Origin: Zeus faber
Taxonomy: Eukaryota; Chordata; Actinopteri; Zeiformes; Zeidae
Reading direction: 5' to 3'
Assembly: GCA_960531495.1 (NCBI GenBank)
Contig: OY482846.1
Location: 40,346,257-40,410,256, forward strand
Length of the DNA: 64,000 bases
This document shows, piece by piece, positions 20,506-50,815 of the stretch. The translations under genes were made by a program, and so were the position numbers. The notes under the pieces are model-generated. The model was not told the DNA's origin, made no database searches, and saw nothing but the letters and a program-made list of their open reading frames with translations. Every line of letters starts with the position of its first letter. Positions within the stretch are counted from its first letter, which is position 1.

Positions 20506-23500
20506 GTATCACATTGACATGTACTCCTCGTGTCGCTTGTGTGGTGTGTGTCTACTACTTAACCATCGTACGATGTTCAATCTAAATTACTGGGCTAAAC
20601 ATTTACCCCAGTAATTCAAGCAGTGGCGCGCACAGAGCATTTTATGGGCAGGGGCAACACCAGAGAAAAGGGCACTTTTCACTGATAGAAGGGGGCCGGC
20701 CAGAGGCATAGGCTCTTTCTTTTTGATCATTTTTAACTCCTGCAATCCAGCGCTCCCAGAGGGGAGAGAGTGACCTTGATCGTAGCAGGGTGATGGTTAC
20801 AGTCAACCGGGATGTCCCTCTCGATGGACTGCCGAATAAGATCTGAGAGTCTTCTAATGTCACCTTAAAGGACACCGCACAATGTTTTCTATCGTATGGG
20901 GCACTCTAAAGGGTACTTCACACTGGTTTCTCTACCACAGGGGCACCTAGAGAACACGCAGCATTTAGGCGTCGGAGGGGGTCGGTGTCATCTCGAGGCA
21001 TCAGCCCACCAGGAGTCGGTGGTGTGACGGGTTCAGGCGCTGCCGTCACAAGTTCGAGTCACAACTTTTTGCCTATCCAAGTCAACACCATTGTTCCTTA
21101 CATCAGATCGGGGGAGACCACCTCACCTTGTGTGGCTCAAAGAGTTAAGCCGCTGTCGGAGAACCTCAAGGTTCAGAGGGTTCAATGCTGAGAGAGAATT
21201 TGAAAGGCGACACCCTGAGGGCCTGATTAAAAGCACCCAGAGAACAGGGCCGAGCGTGAAGGCAACCTGGTGGCATTATGGTTCAAGGCTCCAACCTAAC
21301 CATCGTTAGGTTTGAGGTCAAGGTATCATTCACAATGGTTTATGGGATGGATAGTTCTTTTTTATGTACACAGTCTTATATCTTTGCCTTTTTTTTTTTT
21401 GTTGCTCTGAATCAAATGTTTTATGGTCACGATTCATCTCGTAGTTGGTTGGCTTGGTTCCGGGCTTAAAACTCTTTTTATGAGGATTTTTTGAAATGTG
21501 TGGGTGAAGGGAAAATTCACTTCCTGAGACAGCGCGGGTCAAAAAGTGGGGGTTCACTGTTGGGGCCCATAACCAGACAATATTATAATATATATATAAT
21601 ACAAAAACTAGACAATACGTATAGTATATCATACATAAACTCTGACATTTATATACAATTAAACTGTATCTATGAATGAACCCCCCCCTGCTGGGGCAGA
21701 ATTTGGAAAAATCTGAGTATCCATAATATACCACATCTACCATGTGTTGTATTTGTTTTGTGATGTTTAAATAACTACTGGAGGGTGCAAAATGCATTGG
21801 TTTAATTTTTGTTCTGTGTCACACAAAATAAGTCACACAATTGTGCTTAAGGACACGATTCAATAGATTAATTTTCGTGGCTACGAGCGCGAAAACGTGT
21901 GATACAGAGTTGTGCAGGAGACGAGACCCTGCCGACCAGATCGCGACCCATGGACCCCGATGCTGATTAGTTCTATACTGCTTTATGTCCCTGTTTTGGC
22001 CAGCGAAACCTTTTGTTTCCACTTTGAATAATACTCCCGCCGCGTCGAAGCCTCACTGCCCGAAAGGCCCTCCCTGAACCCATATCTGGGGGTAGAGCCC
22101 CCACTCACATAATGCACAAAACATCACTAACCGTGATGTTCTATAAAATATGTTTCCAATCATTCCACTCGTGAAAATACTACTGTAGTTAGGCTGTAGG
22201 TGATAATACTTCTGTAGTTGTATGCGTTTGAACAACAAAATCATGGCTTTCCTTCTCTGTATAACAACCACTTTCAATAGGTGTCATTTTACAAAAAAAT
22301 ACATGCACCACATGGTATTTTCAATTTGTGTTAAGTGTGGAAACTAAAGAACATGTTCAGGTCATCTGGCTTAGGGGTCGTGAAATAGTCAAATGTTGGG
22401 CTGCATCCGGGCCCTCCCCGACTCTCTTCTACGAGGGTTACGACCAAAGATAAACTCACCACCTCGTAAGACAGATGTGTTAAGTAAAGAATGACGATGG
22501 ACGTGTCAGGGGTCCTGTTTGAGCTGCTTTTAGTCTCTCTTCTGACCTGCAAATAAAACATGAACCCCCCTAGCTTCCCCTTATACAGAAAATATTCATC
22601 AAACACAACAACAACCTGAGCCAACTGTGGTTTGAGTGCACGCCAGATCTCATTCAGGGCGGTTTTCCAGGAGACTGAATGTGAAGTAAGGGTCCTCAAC
22701 GGGTCTTTACCCCTGCCTCAGTGAGTCGGTATTGACCCTCAGTTTAACAACTTGGTGCGGCTCTCTCGGCGACGTCTGGAAGACTATACTGGAGAAAGTC
22801 AATTTTAGAGAAACGGCAAAGGAACATTAAGCAACTTTTATGGGGAAAACAAAATGAAGGAAGGAGAAGACCTTATGGAATTTCCTACACAGCCAACAGC
22901 ACCCTCGGAAATTCTGTTATATTCTCTTTTTTTTTATGTGATTCCGTTACTTGTTTTGTGAACGCATTGAGAATCATAATCTACTCTGCATTCTAAAAGT
23001 ATTTGAAAACAAACAGCTATCGTCAGTGGATTATAAACTCTGTGGACGTTGCAAAATCAGCAAGATCATTTAGACAGACAGGAATAAATGATGAAAACAT
23101 TGTCATTAAGTGTGCAAAACCTCTTGATGATGCATTTGGGTGGCAGCATTTCCCCCTTATTGTCTGTTGCCGAACTAAAATGTTTTGGAATCTGTGTAGA
23201 GAAGGAAAAAAGTACACGTAATGAAAGTATTTATTTATCGACTGTTTATTTAGGGGCCGTATTCGGCCCTTTACAGAAATTATCTTTAACACACTGGGTG
23301 TGTTAAAAATAGGCCATGAAAATTGTATTTCTATGTTGCCAATGTTGTCCTGCGGGACCCCAAAAGAGCAGGAAGTTTGTGTGGACCTACTAGGATACGA
23401 AGGAAATCATTATCCTGTAATTATAAATAGTTGAGGGCAGACTGTCCACCTCTTTAATCTTAGTAACAACATAATGTGTCAGCAGATTCTCTGAAAAACT

Positions 23501-24911
23501 GGTGAAGGCGGGCAGGCAGGCAAGCAATAGGTTCCTATGTTTCTTTTGGTCTTGGGGTGAAGAAGGGAAAATATTAGGATCTCTAATTAGGACATACCTA
23601 ATGATAATATCGTAATAAATTAATTTCTCTGCACTGAAAGTGTATATTTTCCCCTCTTAAGTGCGGTTTTCTGTTTTACCTGCTTGTTTCCGGACTCTGC
23701 TTTACTGCCATCACATCTCAAACAACATCTGGAAGCCGTTATGACTCATCCTGCCTCACTGTGGGTGGCATTTCCCTGACCCAAATTATCTTCTTCCTTA
23801 AACTGAATTTAAATGCCCATGAAAGTTTTAAATTATAGAAAGCCTCATCAGAGGCCAGGAGGTTCATTCTGTATTCTGAGACTCTTGAATGCCACACATG
23901 ACGTTCAATGTAAAAAAAGTATGTTAATCGAGTTATTGACGTCCAGGCTTACTTGATGCGATGGATGTCAAACAGGAAATAAAGTTGACTTGAAACTTTT
24001 CCAATTTCTGTGATTTATCGTCCGCTATCGTGCAAATACGAGGACATGAAAGACGACCACAGGCAATATTTTATATTTGTATCGCCGTGTTCTCTATTAT
24101 TCATCTACAAAGACAACATGTATCGCTGCTTGTTAGGGCGTTAGTGATGGCAAGACTCTTGCATTGCTTACTGCTAATTACAGTCAAATAATTTAGGAAC
24201 GCACAGTTATTCTACTTTTAGGCTTATTTTGAATTTGCAGTATTCTCGGGGTAACTTGAAATAAAATGGCCTCGCCTTTATATTTTAACCATCGCTGTTC
24301 ACAAAAATTCTGTTGAAGTATCTCAAACTGTACAATTGCATTCACTTTACAAATGTAGCCTGGATCAGGGGTTCCCAACGCTCAGCTATAATAAACTGCT
24401 GTGTAAGTGGCGCGAAGTGCAAAATTAGGCTAAATTTGCACAAAACTTTGCTTACAAAAAGTGCAACTCCTACAACCAAGGCGAGTTACATATTTTGTAA
24501 AAAATAAAAGTAAAAAAACAAAAACGAAAAAAAAAAACCAAAAAACAAAGTCAAACAAACAAAAAACACAAGACATTATAATGTTGCCGCTGAGAGCCTA
24601 AGGAGGTCTAAGCCGGGCATAAAACTGGTGTATTGAGTCCAACTGTTTCAGTCTCCAAATGATCACCTCCTACGCCAGAGGGCCACTTTTGAGCAAAGTG
24701 GGCTAATTTGTGCGACCAAATTCCAGAAAACAGCCCAAAAAGGCTCATAAAACAACAAAAACACGAACGCGGATGTCTGGATGCAGGCTTTCTTCAGCAA
24801 AGTGGTGAGTGCGCTGCCCGGGCTCATCATGGTCTGAGCCGAAGGAAATAAGTTGTGATGTAGAAAATAAAAATAAATTTAAAAAAATAGCGTGTCTGCA
24901 TTATTGATGCA
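20506..24911. other. ADAMTS1-CYYR1 intergenic region, left part
   Basis: Mostly AT-rich with no recognisable gene. 20620-20960 looks like a fragment of a dispersed fish repeat (gcgcacagagc..., gggcacttttc...), family unknown. 24480-24560 is A-rich. ORFs here are short and resemble nothing I know. Confidence 0.6.
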
Positions 24912-24924
24912 TTGGCCCCCGACG

Positions 24925-25096
24925 TTTACATGAAGCAAAAAATAATAATAATAATAATCCCCATGTCCGGTGCGGTGCGCCCCCACACAAGCACGGCGAC
25001 CAAAGTCGGGACAAACTTTCAAATGGGGTCTTGCAGATCGAATATGAGTGAAGATTCAGCAGCTGGTGTTGCTTATTTCTCCCCTCGGATTTGTTC
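24925..25096 (+). repeat. dispersed repeat family Y, copy 1
   Basis: Shares about 150 bases of clear similarity with 41138-41300 (agcacggc(g)a...aaagtcgg(g)acaaac, ...aaatgggg..., ...aatatgagt...). No coding content; class unknown. The SINE at 25097 follows directly. Confidence 0.65.
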
Positions 25097-25283
25097 CTCA
25101 GGAGGTAGAGCTGGTCGTCTAGTGATCTAAAGGCTGCTGGTTCGATCCCAGGCTCCTCCTGCTAGCATGCTGTAGTGTCCTTGAGCAGGACACTTAACCC
25201 CTAGTTGCTCCTGATGGCTGCGTCCGTCGGTGTTTGAATAATTGTAAGTCGCTTTGGATAAAAGCGTCTGCTAAATGTAATCA
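25097..25283 (+). mobile_element. tRNA-derived SINE, 5'-truncated
   Basis: Has a B-box-like GGTTCGATCCC, then CCTTGAGCAGGACACTTAAC and the teleost SINE tail GTCGCTTTGGATAAAAGCG followed by TCTGCTAAATG. The A-box side is degenerate. A retroposon, not a working tRNA gene. Confidence 0.8.
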
Positions 25284-25769
25284 CACAAGGGCGGAGAAGG
25301 GGGAAGGTGGGAAAGGGGGGGTGGGGGCTGCTAAGAGGGGAACACCATGGTGGGGGGTCGGGGAGGGCTCCGGGGAGAAATGGCCGATTGGCCCTCGCCA
25401 GATACGGACAAATGAGTCGTCTCCTCCTTCGCCGTGAATGTCAGCACCTTCACGGCTTGTGTTCTTTTTTGGGACGACTCCATCGCGGTTGACCCGCCCG
25501 TCACAGACACGGTCACGGGTGTGACCAGCAACGCTGACGACGCGACAGTTTCTATTTGTTGAAACACACGGGGGGAGGGTCTCAGAGGGGCGTTGCATTA
25601 ATAACAGTAATTTTAATATACAATAATAAAAACATATTTATAATAACGCATCAAATAATCTGAACACACAGGGGCCAGCTCACGTTTCACAATTTTCACA
25701 GGGAAGTGTTCGCAGTTATTTCTCCGGAGAAGCGCACCACACCTCAAACTCTGGGAATATGTAAATAAT

Positions 25770-26320
25770 AAACTTGAGACAGAAAAACAAAAAAAAAAAA
25801 AAAAGAAAAAAAAAATTGCCCGTATCGTTGTTTAAAAGTAAAACACTGGATAAAAAATAAATAAATACACACGGCTAGGACAGAAAAAAGAAAATTTGTC
25901 TGCATTGTTTATAAATAAAAAAATAAGTAGAATTGTCTGTATTATTGTTTAAAAATAAATCAACGGATAAATAAACAAGACTAAGACAGAAAAATAAAAT
26001 ATAAATAAATTGTCTGTATTGTAAAAAAAAAAAAAAGAATAAATAAATAAATAAATAAATAAATAAGAAAAAGACAGAAAAATATAATAAAAACACAATT
26101 TTTTGTATTGTTGTTTTAAAAACAGATAAATAAATACATACATAAATAAGACTGAGACAGAAACATAAAACAAAAATAAAATCGCCCGTATTGTCGTTTA
26201 AAAATAAATAAACTGTTAAATAAATGAGATAAAGACAGAAAAATACAACACGAATACAATCGTCCGTCTTGTTTGACAAACTAAATAAGTGGAGAAATGA
26301 ATAAATACAAACACTTGTAC
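25770..26320. repeat. degenerate A/T-rich minisatellite (unit about 80-100 bp)
   Basis: About six diverged units, each with a GACAGAAAAA box (near 25779, 25879, 25985, 26073, 26155, 26234), then an AATAAA-rich spacer, then TTGTCTGTATTGTTGTTTAAA or a variant. Confidence 0.7.
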
Positions 26321-26339
26321 GTGTAACCGCAGAACGTCG

Positions 26340-26880
26340 ACCTCTCCCCCTTCCTCTCTCCCTCTTCGCTCTGTCGACCCCCCCCGCTCCTCCCGCCCCC
26401 CCCTCCTCCCCATTCCCTCCCCCTCTCCTCTCCTCCCCACTCCCTCCCTCCCCCACTCCTCCCGGCTCCCTCCCTCCCCCACTCCCTCCCCCCTCACTCC
26501 CTCCCCCGCTCCTCCCTCCCTCCCCCACTCCCTCCCCCGCTCCTCCCTCACTCCCTCCCCCACTCCTCCCCACTCCCTCCCCCGCTCCTCCCGGCTCCCT
26601 CCCCCGCTCTTCTCCTCCCCACTCCCTCCCCCGCTCCTCCCGGCTCCCTCCCCCGCTCTTCTCCTCCCCACTCCCTCCCCCGCTCCTCCCGGCTCCCTCC
26701 CCCGCTCTTCTCCTCCCCACTCCCTCCCCCGCTCCTCCCGGCTCCCTCCCCCGCTCTTCTCCTCCCTCCCTCCCCCGCTCCTCCCGGCTCCCTCCCCCGC
26801 TCTTCTCCTCCCTCCCTCCCCCACTCCCTCCCCCGCTCTTCTCCTCCCTCCCTCCCTCCCCCGCTCCCCCCCTCCTCTAG
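26340..26880. repeat. CTCCC-rich polypyrimidine minisatellite, 49-bp unit in its right half
   Basis: Almost pure C/T on the + strand. GCTCTTCTCC recurs exactly every 49 bases (26606, 26655, 26704, 26753), defining the higher-order unit; the rest is a shorter CTCCCCCACTCC-type repeat. It can form triplex (H-DNA). The long minus-strand ORFs here are translated repeat. Confidence 0.95.
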
Positions 26881-26908
26881 GATTCATCCTGAAGAGACGG
26901 AAACGGAG

Positions 26909-26911
<3 letters not shown>

Positions 26912-27002
<91 letters not shown>
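26912..27002. repeat. (CA)45 microsatellite upstream of CYYR1
   Basis: 91 bases of uninterrupted CA about 310 bases before the CYYR1 ATG. Confidence 0.98.
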
Positions 27003-27005
<3 letters not shown>

Positions 27006-27311
27006 GAGCAGCACAAACGGCTCCGGCGCGTGCGATGTGACGCGGGGGGCGCGCGGACCGGAGAGACCAGCGGCGCGGCGCGCGCGATGTACAGCCAGCT
27101 CACGAGACGCGCCGCGGCTCCGCGAGCTCCACTTTGTTGTCGCGAATAAATGTCCGGAGAGTTTTTCATCAAACCGGGAAGAGGAGAAGAGGGGAGAGGG
27201 GGAGAGGGGAGAGGGGAAGAGGGGGAGAGGGGACGAGGGGAGAGGAGAAGAGAGAAGAGGGAAGAGGAGACGAGGGAAGAGGGGAGAGGGGGAGAGGGAA
27301 GGAGCGGAGCC
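27003..27311 (+). promoter_or_regulatory. cyyr1: CYYR1 CpG-rich promoter and purine-rich 5' UTR
   Basis: 27003-27130 is densely CpG-rich with no TATA box, a CpG-island type promoter. 27175-27300 is almost pure GA (GGGGAGAGG-type), probably transcribed leader. Boundaries and transcription start are inferred. Confidence 0.55.
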
Positions 27312-46046
<18,735 letters not shown>

Positions 46047-46677
46047 GGAGCTCCTACCGGCGGGACGTTTGGCCGCGGGGCTCGGACTCACATGAAAGCA
46101 TTTCGAAAAAAAATATATATATGTGTATTAATTCTAACGGAGAATAGTTCACCTCTCGTCTCGGAGCCCCGGGACGCCCCCCCCTTGGGACGTAGGGGTG
46201 TGAGAGGGGGCCGATCGACTCCCAAACCGGCCGGGAGCGATGGCTCTCGTCGACCCCACTCGGCCGTTGTCCTAACTTTTCTTTTAGCTTTCCTCCAGCT
46301 GATGTCCTCCTGGCACCCTCTTGTTCCAGCCGCCGGCCGTGGCCTGCGCGCGCCAAAGGCCGCCGAGCGGCTCACGGGGAGGCTGAGATGGCTTCATCCT
46401 TTCGGGGGGGGTTTGCAAATCTATGAATGTGCCTCCACCACCCTCTCCGGTGGAGGATTCAAGCCGCTCGGGGTTGAATGGACGGAGGACGAATCTTGAT
46501 CAAAGTCGTTGGCAACGAACGCCTGCTGTAAACTTGAGTGGGGCCTGTACCTGGCCTTTTTTTTTTTTTTTGCTTTTATAAATGGAGAACTTGAAGGTGG
46601 TGTTAAGAAATGTATGGGGTATACTGAGAACTTTGGTAAGACTAGAGTCGATGCATTTGCTATTGTTCTCTTACTTG

Positions 46678-46683
46678 AATAAA
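46678..46683 (+). promoter_or_regulatory. cyyr1: CYYR1 poly(A) signal
   Basis: AATAAA 632 bases after the CYYR1 stop, followed by GTGTTTTTT. A repeat (family X region) starts right after it. Confidence 0.7.
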
Positions 46684-46754
46684 GTGTTTTTTAAATTGTC
46701 GTTGAACGCTTTGTAGCTGCCTCGTGACCCAAAATCTTGTCCTTTTGAATTGAT

Positions 46755-46786
46755 TGTGTGTGTGTGTGTGTGTGTGCGTGTGTGTG
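46755..46786. repeat. (TG)n microsatellite
   Basis: 32 bases of TG within repeat family X. Confidence 0.93.
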
Positions 46787-46940
46787 CCAGCCAACCTGCG
46801 ATGGCCTGGTTGGTCCACCCTGGGGGCCAGGCGATTTGTCGATATTGTCACTGAGAATCATCCGTGAATTTGGTTATGAGTATTGTTAAATGTCTTTAAG
46901 ACTGCATTACAGAGAAGTAATGCCATTTGTACAAGTTATT
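46787..46940 (+). repeat. dispersed repeat family X, copy 2
   Basis: Similar to 30780-30945 over about 150 bases; preceded by a TG array, as copy 1 is. Confidence 0.75.
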
Positions 46941-46989
46941 TGATTGTTCCAGCTGTTCTAACCAACACCTGCAGAGTGAATCCAGTCTT

Positions 46990-47666
46990 TACGGGTGTTC
47001 TTGGTTCTTCACTCCTGTCAGCTAAGAACAGGAAACTGAGGCTAGAATTGGCAGAAATGCACAATAGAAGATTGGATAAACGTTGCCTGCTCTGATGAGT
47101 TGATTTCAGCTGCGACATTCAGATGGTAGGGTCAGAATTTGGCTTAAACATGAAAGCATGGATCCATCCTGCCTTGTATTAGCGGTTCAGGCTGGTGGTG
47201 GTGTAATATTTTCTTGGCAGACTTTGGGCCCCTTAGTACCAATTGAGCATGGTTTAAACGCCACAGCCTACCTGAGTATTGTTGCTGACCATGTCCATCC
47301 CTTCATGAGCACAGTGTACCCATCTTCTGGCTACTTCCAGCAGGATAATGCACCGTGTCACAAAGCTCAAATCATCTCCAACTGGTTTCTTGAACATGAC
47401 AAGGAGTTCACTGTACTCCAATGGCCTCCACAGTCACCAGATCTCAATCCAGTAGAGCACCTTAAAGATGTGGTGGAACGGGAGATTCACATCATGGATG
47501 TGCAGCAACTGCGTGACGCACCCATGTCAATATGGACCAAAAGCTGAGGAATGTTTCCAACACCTTGAATTTATGCCACGAAGAATTAAGGCAGTTCTGG
47601 AGGCAAAAGGGGGTCCAACCTGGTATTAGCAAGGTGTACCTAGTAAAGTGGCCGGTGAATATACAC
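46990..47666 (+). mobile_element. Tc1-like transposon, 5'-truncated, DD34E C-terminal half
   Basis: Transposase piece with VHPFMSTVYPSSGYFQQDNA, PCHKAQ and PPQSPDLNPVEH, including the second catalytic Asp (QQDNAPCH) and the catalytic Glu (PVEH). The first half is frameshifted or missing. The 3' end aagtggccggtgaatata matches a Tc1 terminus. Inactive. Confidence 0.88.
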
Positions 47667-47689
47667 ACAATATATATATATGTATATAC

Positions 47690-48757
47690 ACACACGGTGT
47701 GAAAAAGTGTTTGCCTCCTTTCTGATTTCTTTGCATGTTTGTCACACTTAAATGTTTCAGACCAAACAAATTTAAATAGACATAACAAGTGAACACAAAA
47801 TGCAGTTTTTAAAAAAAGTGTTTTGGGGGGGGGGTCCAAACCAACGTTGGCCCTGTGTGAGAAAGTGATTGCCCCCCTAAACCTAATAACTGGTTGGGCC
47901 ACCCTTAGCAGCAACAACTGCAATCAAGCGTTAACTGGCAATGAGTCTTTTACAGCGCTGTGGAGGAATTTTGGCCCACTCATCTTTGCAGTGTTGTAAT
48001 TCAGCCACATTGGAGGGTTTGAGCATGAACCACCTTTTTAAGGTCATGCCACAGCATCTCAATCGGATTCAGGTCAGGTCTTTGACTAGGCCGCTCCAAA
48101 GTCTTCATTTTGTTTTTCTTAAGCCATTCAGAGGTGGACTTGCTGGTGTGTTTTGGATCATTGTCCTGCTGCAGGACCCAAGTGCGCTTCGGCGTGAGGT
48201 CACCAACAGATGGCCGGACATTCTCCTTCAGGCTTTTTTGGTAGAAAGCAGAATCACTGTGGTTCGCCGGAGTCCCGAAGCTTTAGAAATGGCTTTATAA
48301 CCTCTCACAGACTGATGGATCTCAATCACTTCGTCCCTCATTTGTCCCTGAATTCCTTTGGAGCGCAGCACGACCTCAAGCGCCCGGGGGGGGGGGGGGG
48401 GGGGGGATCTTTTGGGTCGACCTCACGTCGCCAGGCGGGTTCCCATTGAAGCGGTTTCTTGATGGCGAACGGGTGTGGCAGTGATCCGACCCGGGTGCGG
48501 CGGGAGAAATTGAACGCGGCGTTCCCAAAGACGCGATCAACCACAGTACATTCATGCGGGGCCACGTGCAGGTCTGGACCCCCACCCCCACCCCTCAATA
48601 ATAAACACCTTCATTTAAAAACTGCATTTTGTGTTTACTTGCGTTATCTCTGTCTGATATTTAAATTTGCTCGCTGATCTGAAACATTTCAGCGTGACAA
48701 ACGTGCAAAACAAAGTAAGAAATCAGGAAGGGGGCCCAACACCTTTTCACCCCACTG
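47690..48757 (-). mobile_element. Tc1/mariner element with both terminal inverted repeats, internally deleted
   Basis: Left end ggtgtgaaaaagtgtttgcc and the reverse complement of the right end (cagtggggtgaaaaggtgtt) form TIRs of about 70 bp; TA flanks the right end. Internal sequence matches a common fish Tc1 family (tgattgcccccctaaaccta, agtcttttacagcgctgtgg). Much of the transposase is missing, with a junction near 48250-48258, and a G20 run interrupts it at 48387-48406. Non-autonomous. Confidence 0.85.
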
Positions 48758-48879
48758 TATATATGTATGTATATATATATATGTGCGTGTGTGTGTATTC
48801 ATCTCAAAAGTAACCAATCATATAGGCATGGTCCCGTATTATAGGCGCCGCTATAGCAGGGTACTGGCCATGTATGTTT

Positions 48880-49035
48880 GCTTGGACGCCGCGGTCTCGT
48901 ATGACGTGAACAAGCGTGCGTGAGGGCCCCCGCCTCCGGGTCCTGGACGCGCGGCCACGTGACCCGGCTCCCGGCTCCAGCTCCGCGCAAGCAGCGGTTC
49001 GCGACCAAACGACGGGAGCGAGCGGCGCCGTCGAC

Positions 49036-49072
<37 letters not shown>

Positions 49073-49170
49073 CGGTCCCCGCGGAGAGAGAGAGAGAGAG
49101 AGAGGAAAAAAAAAAGAAGCCCCGAGTTAAAATTATTACACGCAGGAGCGTCGGGACCGGACACCGGAAC
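48880..49170 (+). promoter_or_regulatory. app: APP CpG-rich promoter and 5' UTR
   Basis: CpG-rich block 48880-49035 without TATA box, including CCACGTGACC (E-box/USF-like), followed by (AC)17 (49037-49070) and (GA)10 (49084-49104), then the ATG at 49171. A CpG-rich TATA-less promoter fits APP genes generally. Confidence 0.55.
49037..49104. repeat. (AC)17 and (GA)10 in the APP leader
   Basis: Two adjacent dinucleotide arrays between the CpG-rich block and the start codon, probably transcribed. Confidence 0.95.
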
Positions 49171-49230
49171 ATGGGGGACCGTGTAGGCTTACTGCTGCTG
49201 GCTCTGGCGGTGTCGGCTCTGGCCGCGGAG
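49171..49230 (+). CDS. app: APP first coding exon (signal peptide), rest of gene outside window
   Basis: MGDRVGLLLLALAVSALAAE followed by donor GTAAGA in phase 0. Amyloid precursor protein is a type I membrane protein whose first coding exon holds only the signal peptide and ends in phase 0 after ...ALE (human, 19 codons). Here it is 20 codons ending AAE, an excellent hydrophobic signal sequence. The CpG-rich promoter, same strand and position next after CYYR1 fit human 21q21. Exon 2 (the FCGRLN region) is not seen in the following 14.8 kb, consistent with the very long APP intron 1. Teleosts have two APP copies (appa, appb); I cannot tell which. On sequence alone it could be any secreted or membrane protein's first exon; synteny decides. 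Confidence 0.75.
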
Positions 49231-50711
49231 GTAAGAGGACGGGAGGCGGGGAGATCGATCCTGCTTTCCACGCTCGCAATGCCCACCATACTGCGAGCTC
49301 CTGGATGCCGAGGTTCGCGTGACGGAGGAAGAAATGTTATTTAAAGTGCTTACATGAATATACTTGAATTTATATATTTATACATTACATTACATATGAC
49401 AGAATAAGCTTTCTTTTGGGGGGTTATAACAGACCGTGTTTCCAAGGCGATGCGACGTCACGTTACTGCGTTTTCTCTCTAAAGCGAGTGGTCCAGCTCG
49501 ATTTTATTTTTTTTTTTTAGACCGCCGTGGAAAGTATGTTTTTGGGGGGTTTTTGTTTTGTTTTTGTTTGTTTGTTTGTTTGTGGGGTTTTTTTGCGCCG
49601 AGAAGACACCTTAAACGTGGCAGACGCGAGTAAGAATGCCGATCCTTTTTAATCCTCGTTGAAAAGCGCAATTTAGAGAAATACTTCACGACGGGCGTGA
49701 TTGGGGCGCCTTTACGGGCGATTGTGGTTGTCTAACTTTCGTATAAGAAAAAATTAAAATAAATAATATAAATATAAATATATTTATATATATATGGGGG
49801 AGAGAGAGTCTGGTTGGAATCGGCATTCAGACTCAACTGTATTGTCTGTTTTTGCTGTCCTGAGGGTAGGTTTTTCCAAGGGAGTGGGCGTGTTTCCGTT
49901 TTCTAAAATAAAAGCGTTGCATAGATTCCGTCCCTCCGCCGCCGGCCACAACAGCTCCACCGGGTCCGTGTCGAAGCGACGAATGTCGATGGCGACGCAT
50001 GGACAATAGTAGATTTTAAAAGAAAAATAATAACGTAAAATAAAATCGAATCAGAGCCGTTTGGCGCTGGAGATGGAGAACGGGAAGGCTCGAGCAAGAT
50101 GGCGGCGGTGCACTGCAGCACTGGGAAGCAGCAGCAGCCCAGTTGTTGATTTTTTTTTTTTTTTTTATCTGTTATGATTTCTTAACCCACGGTCCGTGTT
50201 TTGTGTAAACGACAAAAAAAAAAAAAAAAAAAAGAATTACATATATCAGTCTCTTCTCAGAAAAGACTCGCATGACTAAAGATTCACATAGTCATTGCTT
50301 ATCCATGTAATTGTTTTTATTTGGTATGTCTCTTACTGTGGCCTTATTGTGAGGGGGGAAACAACACCATTCTTTATTCCTGGAGCCACTGGTTACACAA
50401 CATTGAGGGGACTTTTAACAGGTCCACCGTTCGACTTGTAACAGAGAATTTGCGCTGAACAATGGCCGTTATTGTGTTTGGGTGGATTTTTTTTTGTTCG
50501 GTCCTCCTCTCAAGCATAGATCCTCTCGTGGGGTTACAGATGGCTCGGGCCGGTTGATTCAATTGACGTTTGTCTCCTTCCTGTCGATTTTATTGGAAAA
50601 GAAATTATCGATCACTTAACGGCGATTAAGAGCCCTTCGATCTTCTGGCACTTTCAACGAAAATCTATTCAATGTATTTATGTTATGCGTGTGTTCCTAT
50701 ATGCCTCCTTC

Positions 50712-50815
50712 ATTGTTGGTGGCAGGGTCCGCCTCTCCCAGCGAGAATGCAAAGTCTGAGCACAGGACAGAAGTGGAAGGCAGCCAACAAGCGTAACTAG
50801 TTGTGGTCCATTAGC
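50712..50815 (+). repeat. dispersed repeat family Z, copy 1
   Basis: Similar to 54918-55028 (cattgttggtggc, gaaggcagccaacaagcg / gaaaggcagccacgtg, actagttgtg). Confidence 0.65.

Noticed and set aside
20642..20875. 77-aa minus-strand ORF in the ADAMTS1-CYYR1 gap
   Set aside because: Flanks look like a dispersed fish repeat; no recognisable domain, so not called a gene.
25097..25283. Functional tRNA gene suggested by a B box
   Set aside because: No cloverleaf can be drawn, the A box is degenerate, and the downstream part is a known fish SINE tail.
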